DNA of 64,000 nucleotides from the NCBI GenBank assembly GCA_036386515.1, contig DASVVO010000081.1, positions 123,839 to 187,838 of the forward strand, in the 5' to 3' direction. The notes beneath the pieces are model-generated. The model was not told where the DNA came from. It worked only from the letters and a program-made list of their open reading frames with translations, and searched no databases. How positions within the stretch are numbered: position 1 is the stretch's first letter; every line of letters begins with the position of its first letter. The translations under genes and the position numbers were made by a program. Below are positions 41,696-50,526 of this stretch, piece after piece. This stretch comes from JAIVJZ01 sp036386515 (GTDB lineage Bacteria > Acidobacteriota > Blastocatellia > Pyrinomonadales > Pyrinomonadaceae).

Positions 41696-43003
41696 ATGAC
41701 CGACCGCCGAAACGCGCCGCTCGCCGACGTTGACCCGGAAATCAGCCGCGCCATCGACCACGAAGTCGCGCGGCAGGCCGAGGGGCTTGAACTCATCGCG
41801 TCGGAGAATTTCGTGAGCGAGGCCGTGCTCGAAGCGATGGGGTCGGTCTTCACGAACAAGTACGCCGAAGGCTACCCGCGCAAGCGTTACTACGGCGGCT
41901 GCGAGTTCGCCGACGTGGTGGAGCAGGCGGCGATCGACCGCGCGCTCAAGTTGTTCGGCGCGGAGGCCGCCAACGTCCAGCCGCATTCGGGCGCGCAGGC
42001 GAACATGTCGGTCTATCTCGCGGCGATCAACTACGGCGATCAGATTCTCGGCATGAACCTCTCGCACGGCGGCCACCTCACGCACGGCCACCCGATGAAC
42101 TTCTCCGGCATCAGCTACAAGGTGGCCGACTACGGCGTCTCGCCCGACACCGAGCAGATCGATTACGACGACCTCGCGCGCCGCGCCGAAGAACACCGCC
42201 CGAGGATGATCGTCTGCGGCGCGTCGGCCTACCCGCGCACGATCGATTTCGCGCGCATCGGCGAGATCGCACGCTCCGTCGGCGCGCGCCTGATGGCCGA
42301 CATCGCGCACATCGCCGGGTTGGTCGCCGCCGGGCTGCACCCCTCGCCCGTGCCGCACGCCGACTACGTCACGACCACGACGCACAAGACCTTGCGCGGC
42401 CCGCGCGGCGGCCTCATCTTGTGCCGCGAGGAACACGCGGCCGAGGTGAATAAGAAACTGTTTCCCGGCGTGCAGGGCGGCCCGCTCGTGCATATCATCG
42501 CGGCGAAGGCCGTCGCGTTCGGCGAGGCTCTCGGCGAGGATTTCAAAGAGTACCAGCGGCAGGTGTTGCTCAACGCCCGCGCGCTCGCCGAAGGACTCAA
42601 GGCGCACGGCTTCCGGCTCGTCTCCGGCGGCACGGACAATCATCTCGTGCTCGTGGATGTCTTCATGGGCGGCAAGGGCATCACCGGCAAGGTGGCCGAG
42701 AAGGCTCTGGAAGCGGCGAGCATCACGGTCAACAAAAACACGATCCCCTTCGACACGAACAAGCCTTTCGTCACCTCCGGCGTGCGCCTCGGCACGCCCG
42801 CGCTGACGACGCGCGGCATGACCGAAGCGGAGATGCAGATCGTGGCGCGGCTCATCGCGGAAATCCTCCACGCGCCCGAATCCGAGGACGTGCGCGCGAA
42901 GGTCAAACGCGAAGTGGCCGAACTCGCCGCTCGCTTCCCGCTCTACGCGAATCGACTGCGACACGGTTCGCCTCCCGAAGTCGAAGCGATGGGCGCGGAT
43001 TAA
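41696..43003 (+). CDS. glyA: Serine hydroxymethyltransferase
   Basis: GlyA interconverts serine and glycine with tetrahydrofolate and is the main one-carbon source. The 435-residue protein shows GLELIASENFVSEAVLEAMG near the N-terminus, YAEGYPRKRYYGGCEFADVV, and the PLP-lysine block YVTTTTHKTLRGPRGGLILC near residue 230. The C-terminal TPALTTRGMTEAEMQIVARL is also standard. The ATG at 41696 has GAGGAGAG 7 bases upstream and is preferred to the frame start at 41654. The next gene starts only 4 bp after the stop but has foreign composition. Confidence 0.97.
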   Translation: MTDRRNAPLADVDPEISRAIDHEVARQAEGLELIASENFVSEAVLEAMGSVFTNKYAEGYPRKRYYGGCEFADVVEQAAIDRALKLFGAEAANVQPHSGAQANMSVYLAAINYGDQILGMNLSHGGHLTHGHPMNFSGISYKVADYGVSPDTEQIDYDDLARRAEEHRPRMIVCGASAYPRTIDFARIGEIARSVGARLMADIAHIAGLVAAGLHPSPVPHADYVTTTTHKTLRGPRGGLILCREEHAAEVNKKLFPGVQGGPLVHIIAAKAVAFGEALGEDFKEYQRQVLLNARALAEGLKAHGFRLVSGGTDNHLVLVDVFMGGKGITGKVAEKALEAASITVNKNTIPFDTNKPFVTSGVRLGTPALTTRGMTEAEMQIVARLIAEILHAPESEDVRAKVKREVAELAARFPLYANRLRHGSPPEVEAMGAD

Positions 43004-43007
43004 CAAT

Positions 43008-43754
43008 ATGAACGACGAAATTTCAGAGACCGCAAAGGCAGTCCAAGAAGTAGCTAAAACGACAAAGGCTGGGATTGAGGCTACGAAAAAACTAGGGAGT
43101 TTTGTCGCCAGAGTAACAGATGAATCAATTGAAGCTATTACCGGCATGCTTTCCGATAAACTACGCTTCAAACGGTGGGAAAGGCAACTCCGATTGCGTG
43201 ATAGAGCAATGGAGATAATTGAAGCAAGAGGCATTAACGAGCAATTTCATATCGTTCCTCTCAAATTAGCTTTACCAATAGTTGAAAACGGTTCGTTGGA
43301 GGAAAATGACGAACTGCAAAATCTGTGGGCTAATCTCCTTGCATCAGCACTTGATCCCAATTTCAGCGGAGAAATAAGAACAGCTTACATCGACATTCTT
43401 AAGCAACTGGAAGTAATAGATGTGCATATATTGAAAGCTATCTATGATAAATACTGCCATCTCTGCAAATCAGATGACTGGTCTACTTGCTCCCCAACGC
43501 GAATTCCGATCTCTAGCCAGCAGATAATAGATGAGTTGGGACTTGATGAATCAACGAGCGTCTATGAAAACTCAGCCGACAATCTCATTAGGGTGAGATG
43601 CATTGCAACCTTTATGCAAGTTAAAGAAATAAGGACAGGAGTGCGTATGCCATTTCCAATTCAAAGTTACGAAGAAGTCTCAGTTAATAGTCGATACCAA
43701 GTTTGCATGACTGCATTCGGCGTTGGCTTTGTTAAAGCGTGTCTTGGGTCTTAA
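43008..43754 (+). CDS. DUF4393 domain protein, probably acquired
   Basis: The 248-residue protein opens with a helical Lys/Glu-rich region (EVAKTTKAGIEATKKLGSFV) and continues with ERQLRLRDRAMEIIEARGIN, then IVPLKLALPIVENGSLEEND and ELQNLWANLLASALDPNFSG. The last block, a short helix with LWANLLA, is characteristic of DUF4393 (Abi-alpha-like) proteins. The gene is far more AT-rich than glyA and the gene after it and ends in a scar of AT-rich sequence (43755-43830). It looks like an insertion; an abortive-infection role is reported for relatives but is not shown here. Confidence 0.8.
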   Translation: MNDEISETAKAVQEVAKTTKAGIEATKKLGSFVARVTDESIEAITGMLSDKLRFKRWERQLRLRDRAMEIIEARGINEQFHIVPLKLALPIVENGSLEENDELQNLWANLLASALDPNFSGEIRTAYIDILKQLEVIDVHILKAIYDKYCHLCKSDDWSTCSPTRIPISSQQIIDELGLDESTSVYENSADNLIRVRCIATFMQVKEIRTGVRMPFPIQSYEEVSVNSRYQVCMTAFGVGFVKACLGS

Positions 43755-43799
43755 TAGTAGCGGAAAATCAAGTATCCTTAATGGCAAGTTGTTTGATAG

Positions 43800-45374
43800 C
43801 GTACACGTAACATCAAAGCCTACCTGAGACAGTTCACGGAGCACGAACGACTGCGGGCGACGCTGCTGCGCCTCTGCGGCGCAATCGTCGCGCTCGCGCC
43901 CTTCTACCTGTTCGCGCGCGCGGCGGCAGCCTGGACGCCGCACCCCGTCTACTTCCCCGACGATGCCTTCTACGCGCGCCTCTGCCTGCCCGACGGCCTC
44001 GCGCTCTACTGGCACGACTTCGGCCTCTATCGCCTGCTCACCATCCTGCCCTACGCCCTCTTGAACCGCACGGTGATGCGCGCCGGACTCTCGCCCGCGC
44101 TCCTCAGTTTGATCGTCGCCGCACTCGCCACGTGCGTCTTTGTGTGGGCTGGCCTCGGCGCGGGTCTCTCCAGGCGGCGCGGCGCGCTGCTCGCCGGGGT
44201 GTTGCTCGGCTCGCCCGTTTTGCTTGAGACGGTCAACTTCTGGTCGGGCACGTTGAACTACACGCTCGTGCTGCTGCTCGTCTCGTTGCAACTGCGCGCG
44301 GGCGCGTGGGCGCGGCGCGCGACCGCCACGCCGTCGCAAGGTGTTGCGGGCGAACTGTCCAGGGGCTTGCTCGTGACGGGCGGCGGCGCGCTCCTGGCCT
44401 TGCTGACTTACGAGATCGCTTTGCCGTTCGTGCTTGCGTCCGTCGCGTTTTACGTCGGCGGGTGGGCGCGCCGGGCGGCCGCCGTCGGCCTCGCGTCCGT
44501 CGCGCTCATCGCGTTCGTCGCCGCGCTCGCGGCCGCGGGGTTGTACTGGCCGCAGCGGTTCAACGCGGCGGCGGAGCGATTGACCTCGACCGTGTCCGGG
44601 ACGGCGTCGCGGGCGAACCACCCGGCGGACGGAAACTCGGCGGCGCAGGCGAATGCGAACGACCGCGCGGGCGCGTCGGCCGACGCCGGGCAACTGCCCG
44701 CGTCCGGTTCACAGGCGTCCGGGTCGCTTGTGTCCGAGTCGTCCGAGTCGCTCGCGTCGCCCGCGTCCGCGCTGCCGGTGTCCGCGCCACACGCGTCTGC
44801 ATCCGAACGCGCGCGGATGTACGTCTCCCTGTTGTTCAGTTTCATCCGCACCGGCTTGCAGTCGTCGCCGTGGTTGTGGACGCTCGTTCTCGCGCTGTCG
44901 GGCATGAGCTTTCTGGCGCGACGGGCGGCGGGAGAACCGGCGGGAGAGGGGCGTTTGCCGTGGAGCGTGGCGGCGTGCGCGTTTGCGTGCGCGCTCGTGG
45001 CCTGCGTCGGCTATCTCGCGTTGACGAAATCAATGAATGCGCGTTACGCCGCCTTTTTGTTAATCTACGGGGCGGCGACGCTGGCCTGGACGAAAGGGCG
45101 CGCGGCTGTTTGCGCGCTCACGGCTTTGCTGCTCGTGCAGGCGGCGGTCGCGGCGAGTCTGCCCGTTCACCTGCGCGATGTCGAACGCGCGGCGCGCGGC
45201 GCGGCGCAGTTCTCTGCGATACCACGGGCGGGCGACCTCGTCTCCATCGACGGCCGACTCGCACGAGCCTCCTGGGGTAAACGTTTTCTCGCGCCGCCGT
45301 CCGCGGACGCGTTGACCCGGCCGCTCAGCCCGCGCGCGTGCCGCTACCTCGTGCCGTGCGAAGAATGCAAATAA
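43800..45374 (+). pseudogene. Multi-pass membrane protein lacking a start codon (5'-truncated)
   Basis: The open frame runs from after a TAG (43797-43799) to 45374, about 525 codons. Coding character is clear from about 43821: YLRQFTEHERLRATLLRLCG, then a hydrophobic helix (AIVALAPFYLFARAAAAW) and YFPDDAFYARLCLPDGLALY, which resembles the first loop of polytopic GT-C-like membrane proteins. Ten or so further membrane segments follow. No ATG, GTG or TTG precedes this coding part; the first is TTG at 44061, which would delete the first helix. The DUF4393 insertion next door probably removed the original start. A Ser/Ala-rich loop (about 44690-44810) interrupts the helices. Family unassigned. 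Confidence 0.7.
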
Positions 45375-45479
45375 CCCGCGCGCGCGGGAAATCATCAAGC
45401 CCCACGCGGCATCTAAACCGACGCGCCGCAAGCCTCCGCCGCAGACCAGTGCGCGCGAGACAAACATCGAGGATTCTTA

Positions 45480-46151
45480 ATGAAAGCGATTCACACATGC
45501 TCCCCCCTCTCTCTCGCCCTGCTCTGCGTCCTGACGCTCGGAGTTGCTTCGGCCTCGGCGCAACCGGCGAGAGGCACAGCCGCCGCCCCTGCTGCTGCCG
45601 TGCCCGCGCCGCCGCCTGCGATTCCGGCCAGACCCGTCGCGGACAAACTCGCCCCGGCCGGTTGGACGCGTTACGAGATCGGACGGCCGACGCGATTCAG
45701 CCTCATCCTGCCCGGCGCGCCGAGCGACAGCGCGGAGCGCATGAGCCTCACGCCGAAAGTTGCGGTGACGGTGCGCAACTACATGAGCCTCGGCGCGTCG
45801 GGGTTGTACGGCGCGACCTACATCGACGACCTGCCCGCCGCGATCATGAACGCGGCGATGAAGCGCGCCTTCTTCGAGGAGTTCGTCAAAGGCTTCGCGG
45901 AAGGGTTCGAGACGCAGATGAACAAGGCGGGCGCGAGCGGGCAGGTAAAAATGTTGGAGCAGCGCACGGCGACGGCCGCCGGGCTGGCCGGTTACGAACA
46001 AGATTTCACCTTCGACCAGATGACGGGGCGCGTTCGTTTGGTCTATGACGGGGCGAGAGCCTATGCTGTGTTGTCTTTTTGGAGCGACCCGGCGACGGAC
46101 AGCGACCGCATCGCCTTCTTCGACTCGCTGCGCGTCAATCGCGGACGCTAG
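45480..46151 (+). CDS. Hypothetical secreted protein, 223 aa
   Basis: A signal peptide (SPLSLALLCVLTLGVASASA) is followed by a Pro/Ala linker and a domain starting APAGWTRYEIGRPTRFSLIL, PGAPSDSAERM. The strand/loop pattern (VTVRNYMSLGASGLYGATYI, LPAAIMNAAMKRAFFEEFV, YEQDFTFDQMTGRVRLVYDG) resembles PsbP/DUF1795-like periplasmic proteins: a beta sheet with FSLILPGAP and a final strand plus helix FFDSLRVNRGR. The function is unknown. It stands 105 bp after the truncated membrane-protein gene and 48 bp before dinG. Confidence 0.75.
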   Translation: MKAIHTCSPLSLALLCVLTLGVASASAQPARGTAAAPAAAVPAPPPAIPARPVADKLAPAGWTRYEIGRPTRFSLILPGAPSDSAERMSLTPKVAVTVRNYMSLGASGLYGATYIDDLPAAIMNAAMKRAFFEEFVKGFAEGFETQMNKAGASGQVKMLEQRTATAAGLAGYEQDFTFDQMTGRVRLVYDGARAYAVLSFWSDPATDSDRIAFFDSLRVNRGR

Positions 46152-46199
46152 TTTGCCGGTCGCCCTGTTCACAAAGGGTTTTCAAAGCGGTTACCCATT

Positions 46200-48173
46200 A
46201 TGGAAGAGATTTTCGGGCGCGGCGGTTTGATCGCGCGCGCCCACCCGGATTACGAATTTCGCCCCGGCCAGATACAGATGGCCGAGGCCGTGCTGCGCGC
46301 CTTCGAGGATCGCCGCCACCTGCTCGTCGAGGCGGGCACGGGCACGGGCAAGACGCTCGCCTATCTCGTCCCGGCGATAGCGGCGGCCACGGCGCGCGGC
46401 GAGCGCGTCATCATCTCGACGGGCACGAAGAATCTGCAAGAGCAGTTGATGGAAAAAGACATCCCCTTCCTGCAACGCGTGCTGCCCAAAAAATTCACCG
46501 CCGCCTACATGAAGGGGCGCAACAACTACGCCTGTCTCCAACGCATCAAGCGCGCCGAGAGCGCGCCCATCCTCGACGGCCTCGACGACATCGACTACTT
46601 CGATGAAGTCAGGCAGTGGGCGCGCGATTCGCAGACGGGCGACCGCGCCGAACTCATCCAACTGCCCGAAAACCTCTCCTTCTGGCGTCACCTGGATGCG
46701 CGCTCGGAAATCTGTCTGGGGCAGAAGTGTCCCGATTATGATCCCTGCTTCATCACACGCATGCGGCAGCGCGCGCAGGATGCCGACATCGTGATCGTCA
46801 ATCATCATCTCTTCTTCGCAGACCTCGCGCTTCGCGGTGGCGAGTACGGCCAGGTGTTGCCCGATTACGGCGCGGTCATCTTCGACGAGGCGCACGCCAT
46901 CGAAGACGTGGCGGCCGAATATTTCGGGCATCAGGTGTCGAACTACCAGGTCGAAGACATGCTGCGCGACCTGCAACTGCTGCCCATCACCGACGCGGAC
47001 GCGAACAGGGAATTGACGCGCGCGGGCGGGCGCGTCGCGCGCTTCAGCGAACGCTTCTGGCAGGGCTTCCAGGAGACGCGCGGCGAAGAGGGGCGCGCTC
47101 CCGTCGTGCCCGGCACCTTCGCGCGCAAGAACGCGCGCGGCGAGATCGAGGCCACCGCGCTCGGCGATTCATACCTCAGTCTCGACGGCGCGCTCAACCG
47201 CATGGAGACGACGCTCGACGCCCTGCGCGACCAGCCGCCCGAAGTGGAAACTTTGATCAGGCGCATCCGCGAACTGCGCTTCGGTTTGGAGTTCATCGTC
47301 GCGGGCGACGACAAGCGTTACGTCTACTGGATGGAGCGGCGCGGCCGCGGCCTCTTCCTGCGCGCCTCGCCGATCGACGTGTCAACGCTCTTGCAGGACA
47401 AGTTGTTCGAGCGCGTCGAGACGGTCGTGATGACCTCGGCGACGCTGGCGAACGCAGGCTCCTTTACCTTCGCGCGCGAGCGGCTCGGCCTGAACGACGA
47501 GAAGACCGACGAGTTCATCGCGCCTTCGGGTTACGATTATCAAAATCATGCCGTGCTCTATCTCCCGCCGCGCATGCCCGACCCGCGTTCGCCGCAATGG
47601 GCGGAAGCGGCGGCGGCGGAAGTGCGGCGCATCCTGGAAGTGACGCGCGGGCGCGCCTTCGTGCTCTCGACGAGTTTGAGCGGCATGCGCGCGCTCTACG
47701 AACGCGTTGCGCCGCAGGTTGATTTCCCCTGTCTCGTGCAGGGCGCGGCCTCGAAGTCCGGCCTGCTCGACCGCTTTCGCACGACGCCGAACGCCGTCCT
47801 CTTCGCCACTTCGAGTTTCTGGCAGGGCGTTGACGTGCGGGGCGACGCGCTCTCGTGCGTCATCATCGACAAGCTGCCGTTCGCCGTGCCGAGCGACCCG
47901 GTCGTCGCCGCGCGGCAGCGTTTCATCGAAGACGCGGGCGGTTCGAGTTTCTACGAGTACAGCGTGCCGCAGGCGATCATCAGTTTGAAGCAGGGACTGG
48001 GGCGTTTGATCCGCAGCGCAACCGACCGGGGCGTGCTCTCCGTGCTCGACCCGCGCCTGCGGACGCAAGGCTACGGGCGACAGTTCATCAAAAGTTTGCC
48101 GCCCTGCCGCGTCACTTCCGACCTCTCGGAGGTGGCGCGCGTGTTTGATGAAACCGAGGCCGTTGTTAGATGA
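46200..48173 (+). CDS. dinG: ATP-dependent helicase, DinG/XPD family with iron-sulfur cluster
   Basis: This is a 657-residue superfamily 2 5'-3' DNA helicase. Walker A is LLVEAGTGTGKTLAYLVPAI (near residue 42), and the DEAH box is AVIFDEAHAIEDVAAEYFG near residue 228. Four Cys suited to the FeS cluster lie between: YACLQR, EICLGQKC and DYDPC. Motif VI is QAIISLKQGLGRLIRSATDR. The order is that of DinG/YoaA, which resolve R-loops and stalled forks. The ATG at 46200 follows a short intergenic gap. The stop is followed at once by the mbtH-like gene on the same strand. Confidence 0.95.
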   Translation: MEEIFGRGGLIARAHPDYEFRPGQIQMAEAVLRAFEDRRHLLVEAGTGTGKTLAYLVPAIAAATARGERVIISTGTKNLQEQLMEKDIPFLQRVLPKKFTAAYMKGRNNYACLQRIKRAESAPILDGLDDIDYFDEVRQWARDSQTGDRAELIQLPENLSFWRHLDARSEICLGQKCPDYDPCFITRMRQRAQDADIVIVNHHLFFADLALRGGEYGQVLPDYGAVIFDEAHAIEDVAAEYFGHQVSNYQVEDMLRDLQLLPITDADANRELTRAGGRVARFSERFWQGFQETRGEEGRAPVVPGTFARKNARGEIEATALGDSYLSLDGALNRMETTLDALRDQPPEVETLIRRIRELRFGLEFIVAGDDKRYVYWMERRGRGLFLRASPIDVSTLLQDKLFERVETVVMTSATLANAGSFTFARERLGLNDEKTDEFIAPSGYDYQNHAVLYLPPRMPDPRSPQWAEAAAAEVRRILEVTRGRAFVLSTSLSGMRALYERVAPQVDFPCLVQGAASKSGLLDRFRTTPNAVLFATSSFWQGVDVRGDALSCVIIDKLPFAVPSDPVVAARQRFIEDAGGSSFYEYSVPQAIISLKQGLGRLIRSATDRGVLSVLDPRLRTQGYGRQFIKSLPPCRVTSDLSEVARVFDETEAVVR

Positions 48174-48231
48174 TAGCGGCTGCCTGCAAGGGCGCGACGC
48201 TCTATCCGAAATTTTCGCCGGTGGAGGTGCC

Positions 48232-48435
48232 ATGAGCAAAGACGGACGTGAAGAGAAGGCGGCCTACAAGGTGGTCGTGAGCCGTGAGGAGCGATATTCC
48301 ATCTGGCCTGCCCACCGCGAGAATGCGCGGGGCTTCAGAGACGCCGGTAAAAGCGGAACCGAACAGGAATGTCTCGCTTACATTGAAAAGATGACGAAGG
48401 ACGAACGCCCGCCCGCCGAGAAAAAGAAGAAGTAG
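48232..48435 (+). CDS. MbtH-like protein (orphan)
   Basis: MbtH proteins are 60-75-residue partners that activate adenylation domains of non-ribosomal peptide synthetases. This 67-residue product shows YKVVVSREERYSIWPAHREN followed by ARGFRDAGKSGTEQECLAYI, matching the S.WP and DAG.SG..ECL.YI blocks. The second conserved Trp of the family (GWR) is Phe here and the final Trp-containing tail is replaced by a Lys-rich end, so it is divergent. No synthetase gene is in the window. The ATG at 48232 has GGAGG 6 bases upstream. Confidence 0.85.
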   Translation: MSKDGREEKAAYKVVVSREERYSIWPAHRENARGFRDAGKSGTEQECLAYIEKMTKDERPPAEKKKK

Positions 48436-48504
48436 CGGACAGCGCGGGGCGTTCGTCGATTGCCCGCGCGGAAGCGACGAGGCACAGAGGGAACGACAGC
48501 GAAC

Positions 48505-48888
48505 ATGAGCGGAATGTTTGAAGTGATGATCGAGCGCAACTTTTCCAGCGCGCACCAGTTGCGCGGCTACAAGGGGAAGTGCGAGAACCTGCACGGGCAC
48601 AACTATAAGATCGAAATCTTCGCGCGCGGGCGCGAACTCGACCACATCGGGCTGCTCGTTGACTTCGGCGAACTCAAAACCGCCGCCGACGAGATCGTGC
48701 AATACCTCGACCATCGCAACATCAACGAACTGCCGCCCTTCGACGTTGAACTCAACCCCTCCGCCGAAAACCTCGCGCGCTACATCCTGGAGCGCGTCGC
48801 CGCGCGCGTCGGCGACGAACGCGTGCAGGTCTACAAAGTCCGCTGCTACGAAACGCCCACCAGCGTGGCGACGTACCAGATAGATTAG
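48505..48888 (+). CDS. queD: 6-carboxytetrahydropterin synthase QueD
   Basis: QueD makes 6-carboxy-5,6,7,8-tetrahydropterin, the second step to the queuosine precursor preQ0. The 127-residue protein carries the zinc and catalytic residues NFSSAHQLRGYKGKCENLHG followed by HNYKIEIF: His in SAH, Cys in KCEN and the HGH pair. LVDFGELKTAADEIVQYLDH and the Glu in CYETPTSVATY complete the site. The ATG at 48505 begins MSGMFEVMIERNFSSAHQL. No other queuosine gene is near. Confidence 0.94.
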   Translation: MSGMFEVMIERNFSSAHQLRGYKGKCENLHGHNYKIEIFARGRELDHIGLLVDFGELKTAADEIVQYLDHRNINELPPFDVELNPSAENLARYILERVAARVGDERVQVYKVRCYETPTSVATYQID

Positions 48889-48892
48889 GAAG

Positions 48893-49014
48893 GCAGGGAA
48901 AAGGGTAAGGGGTAAAGGGTAAAGGTTGAAGACAAGAAAAGCGGGGCGCAGCCATTCGATGCTGCGCCCCGCTTCCTGTTTTTACCCTTACCCCTTCCCC
49001 CTTACCCTTTCCCC
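48893..49014. repeat. Inverted repeat with AAGGGTA/AGGGGTA arms around a perfect hairpin
   Basis: The left arm (48893-48925) is a run of purine-rich units (AAGGGTAAGGGGTAAAGGG) and the right arm (about 48979-49014) is its complement. The centre holds a perfect 13-bp hairpin (48940-48973, arm AGCGGGGCGCAGC) that looks like a terminator. It separates convergent queD and the NtrC-type regulator. Member of the tandem-repeat inverted-repeat family. Confidence 0.85.
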
Positions 49015-49021
49015 ATCTCTT

Positions 49022-50410
49022 CTAAGGGGTGACGAGCGCGCCGATGTCTATGTTGTACTTCCTGATCTTCGAGTAGAGACGCGGGCGATAGATGCCGAGG
49101 AGGTTGGCCGCCGCCTGCTTATTGCCGCCGGTGCGTTGCAGCGTCTTTTCGATGACGAGTTTTTCGATCTCTTCGAGCGTGAGATTGGGCGGCACGTCCC
49201 ACGCCGCGCCCTGCGCCGCGCGCTCCGGCACGTTGCCGTTCTCAAACGGCAAATCGACCGGCTCGATCTTGTTGGCCTTCGCCAGGAGCACGGCGCGCTC
49301 CAGCACGTTCTGCAACTCGCGCACGTTGCCCGGCCAACTGTGCGAGAAGAGTCTCTGATAGGCAGCCTGCGAGATGCCCGTGATCGGGCGCACATACTTG
49401 CGCGCGTACATTTTGAAGAAGTGCTCGGCGAGCAGTTGGATGTCTTCGGTGCGTTCGCGCAGGGGGGGCACGTGAATCGTGATGGTCGAGATGCGATAGA
49501 AGAGGTCGTCGCGCAGGAGACCGTCGCGGATGGCGTCGGCGGGCGGGCGGTTGGTCGAGGTGATGAGCCGGAAGTCCACGGCGTAGGTGCGCTCCGAACC
49601 GATCTTGCGATAGCTGCGCTCTTGCAGCACGCGCAGGAGTTTGGGCTGCAACTCGACGGGCATCTCGGCGATCTCGTCGAGGAGGAGCGAGCCGCCGGCG
49701 GCGTGTTGGATGAGGCCGTCCTTGTCGGCGTGCGCGCCGGTGAACGCGCCCTTCGTGTGGCCGAAGAGTTCCGATTCGATCAGTTCCTTGGGGAGCGCGG
49801 CGCAGTTCACTTTGATGAAAGGCTTTTTGACGCGCAGGGAATTGTAGTGGATGGCGTTGGCGATCAACTCTTTGCCCGTGCCCGATTCGCCGACGATGAG
49901 GACGTTGGCGTCGGACTTGGCGACCGATTCAATCGTCTCGTAAATCTGCTGCATCTGCCGCGACGCGCCGATGATGTTGAAATACTCGGTGCGCGTCGAA
50001 AGATTCCGACGCATCGTCTCGGTTTCGACGATCAACTCGCGATGCTGCACGGCGCGTTCGATGAGCGGCAAAAGCACCTCGAACTCGAAAGGCTTTTCGA
50101 GAAACCAGAACGCGCCCGCCTTCGTGGCCTCGATGGCGCGCTGCACCGTGCCGAAGCCGGTCATCACGATCACCTCCGTGGCGGGTTGCGCGTCCTTGAT
50201 GTGGCGCAACACTTCGAGGCCGTCCATGTCGGGCAGTTGCACGTCGCAGATCGCCACGTGATGCCCGCCGCGGTCGAACAGTTCGATGGCGTCCGCGCCC
50301 GTCAGAGCCGTGTCCACCGTGTAGCCTTCCTCAACCAGATTCTGCTTGAGCGAGTCGGCCATCATCGCCTCGTCGTCAACCACCAAAATACGAACGTCTT
50401 TACGATCCAC
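49022..50410 (-). CDS. Sigma-54-dependent NtrC-family response regulator
   Basis: The 462-residue protein has a receiver domain (ILVVDDEAMMADSLKQNLVE, phosphoacceptor Asp in VAICDVQLPDMDG near residue 53, Lys in WFLEKPFEFE). A sigma-54 AAA+ domain follows, with Walker A VGESGTGKELIANAIHYNSL, the GAFTGA loop (GHTKGAFTGAHADKDGL) and the arginine-finger region. It closes with a Fis-type helix-turn-helix (GGNKQAAANLLGIYRPRLYS). It activates transcription from sigma-54 promoters when phosphorylated. The GTG at 50410 after GAGGAG is chosen; the longer frame would translate the GGGATGA repeat. The small kinase at 50514-51224 is its probable partner. Confidence 0.93.
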   Translation of the reverse strand: MDRKDVRILVVDDEAMMADSLKQNLVEEGYTVDTALTGADAIELFDRGGHHVAICDVQLPDMDGLEVLRHIKDAQPATEVIVMTGFGTVQRAIEATKAGAFWFLEKPFEFEVLLPLIERAVQHRELIVETETMRRNLSTRTEYFNIIGASRQMQQIYETIESVAKSDANVLIVGESGTGKELIANAIHYNSLRVKKPFIKVNCAALPKELIESELFGHTKGAFTGAHADKDGLIQHAAGGSLLLDEIAEMPVELQPKLLRVLQERSYRKIGSERTYAVDFRLITSTNRPPADAIRDGLLRDDLFYRISTITIHVPPLRERTEDIQLLAEHFFKMYARKYVRPITGISQAAYQRLFSHSWPGNVRELQNVLERAVLLAKANKIEPVDLPFENGNVPERAAQGAAWDVPPNLTLEEIEKLVIEKTLQRTGGNKQAAANLLGIYRPRLYSKIRKYNIDIGALVTP

Positions 50411-50432
50411 CTTTTGCTCTCCTCGGATAAGT

Positions 50433-50526
50433 ATGAGGGATGAGGGATGAGGGATGAGGGATGAAAGAAAGCATTCAAGCAAGTGAGCGCTTTCCTGATT
50501 CATCCCTCATCCCTCATCCCTCATCC
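50433..50526. repeat. Inverted repeat with GGGATGA heptamer arms (second copy)
   Basis: The left arm (50433-50467) is about five TGAGGGA units and the right arm (50501-50526) is complementary. The centre (AAAGAAAGCATTCAAGCAAG...CTTTCCTGATTC) is the inverted form of the centre of the element at 24761-24846. On the minus strand the first TGA of the array is the stop of the kinase gene. Confidence 0.85.

Noticed and set aside
41594..43234. 546-codon minus-strand frame opposite glyA
   Set aside because: Shadow of glyA; no domain and improbable composition.
48232..48435. Part of a non-ribosomal peptide cluster
   Set aside because: No adenylation, condensation or carrier domain is coded anywhere in the window.
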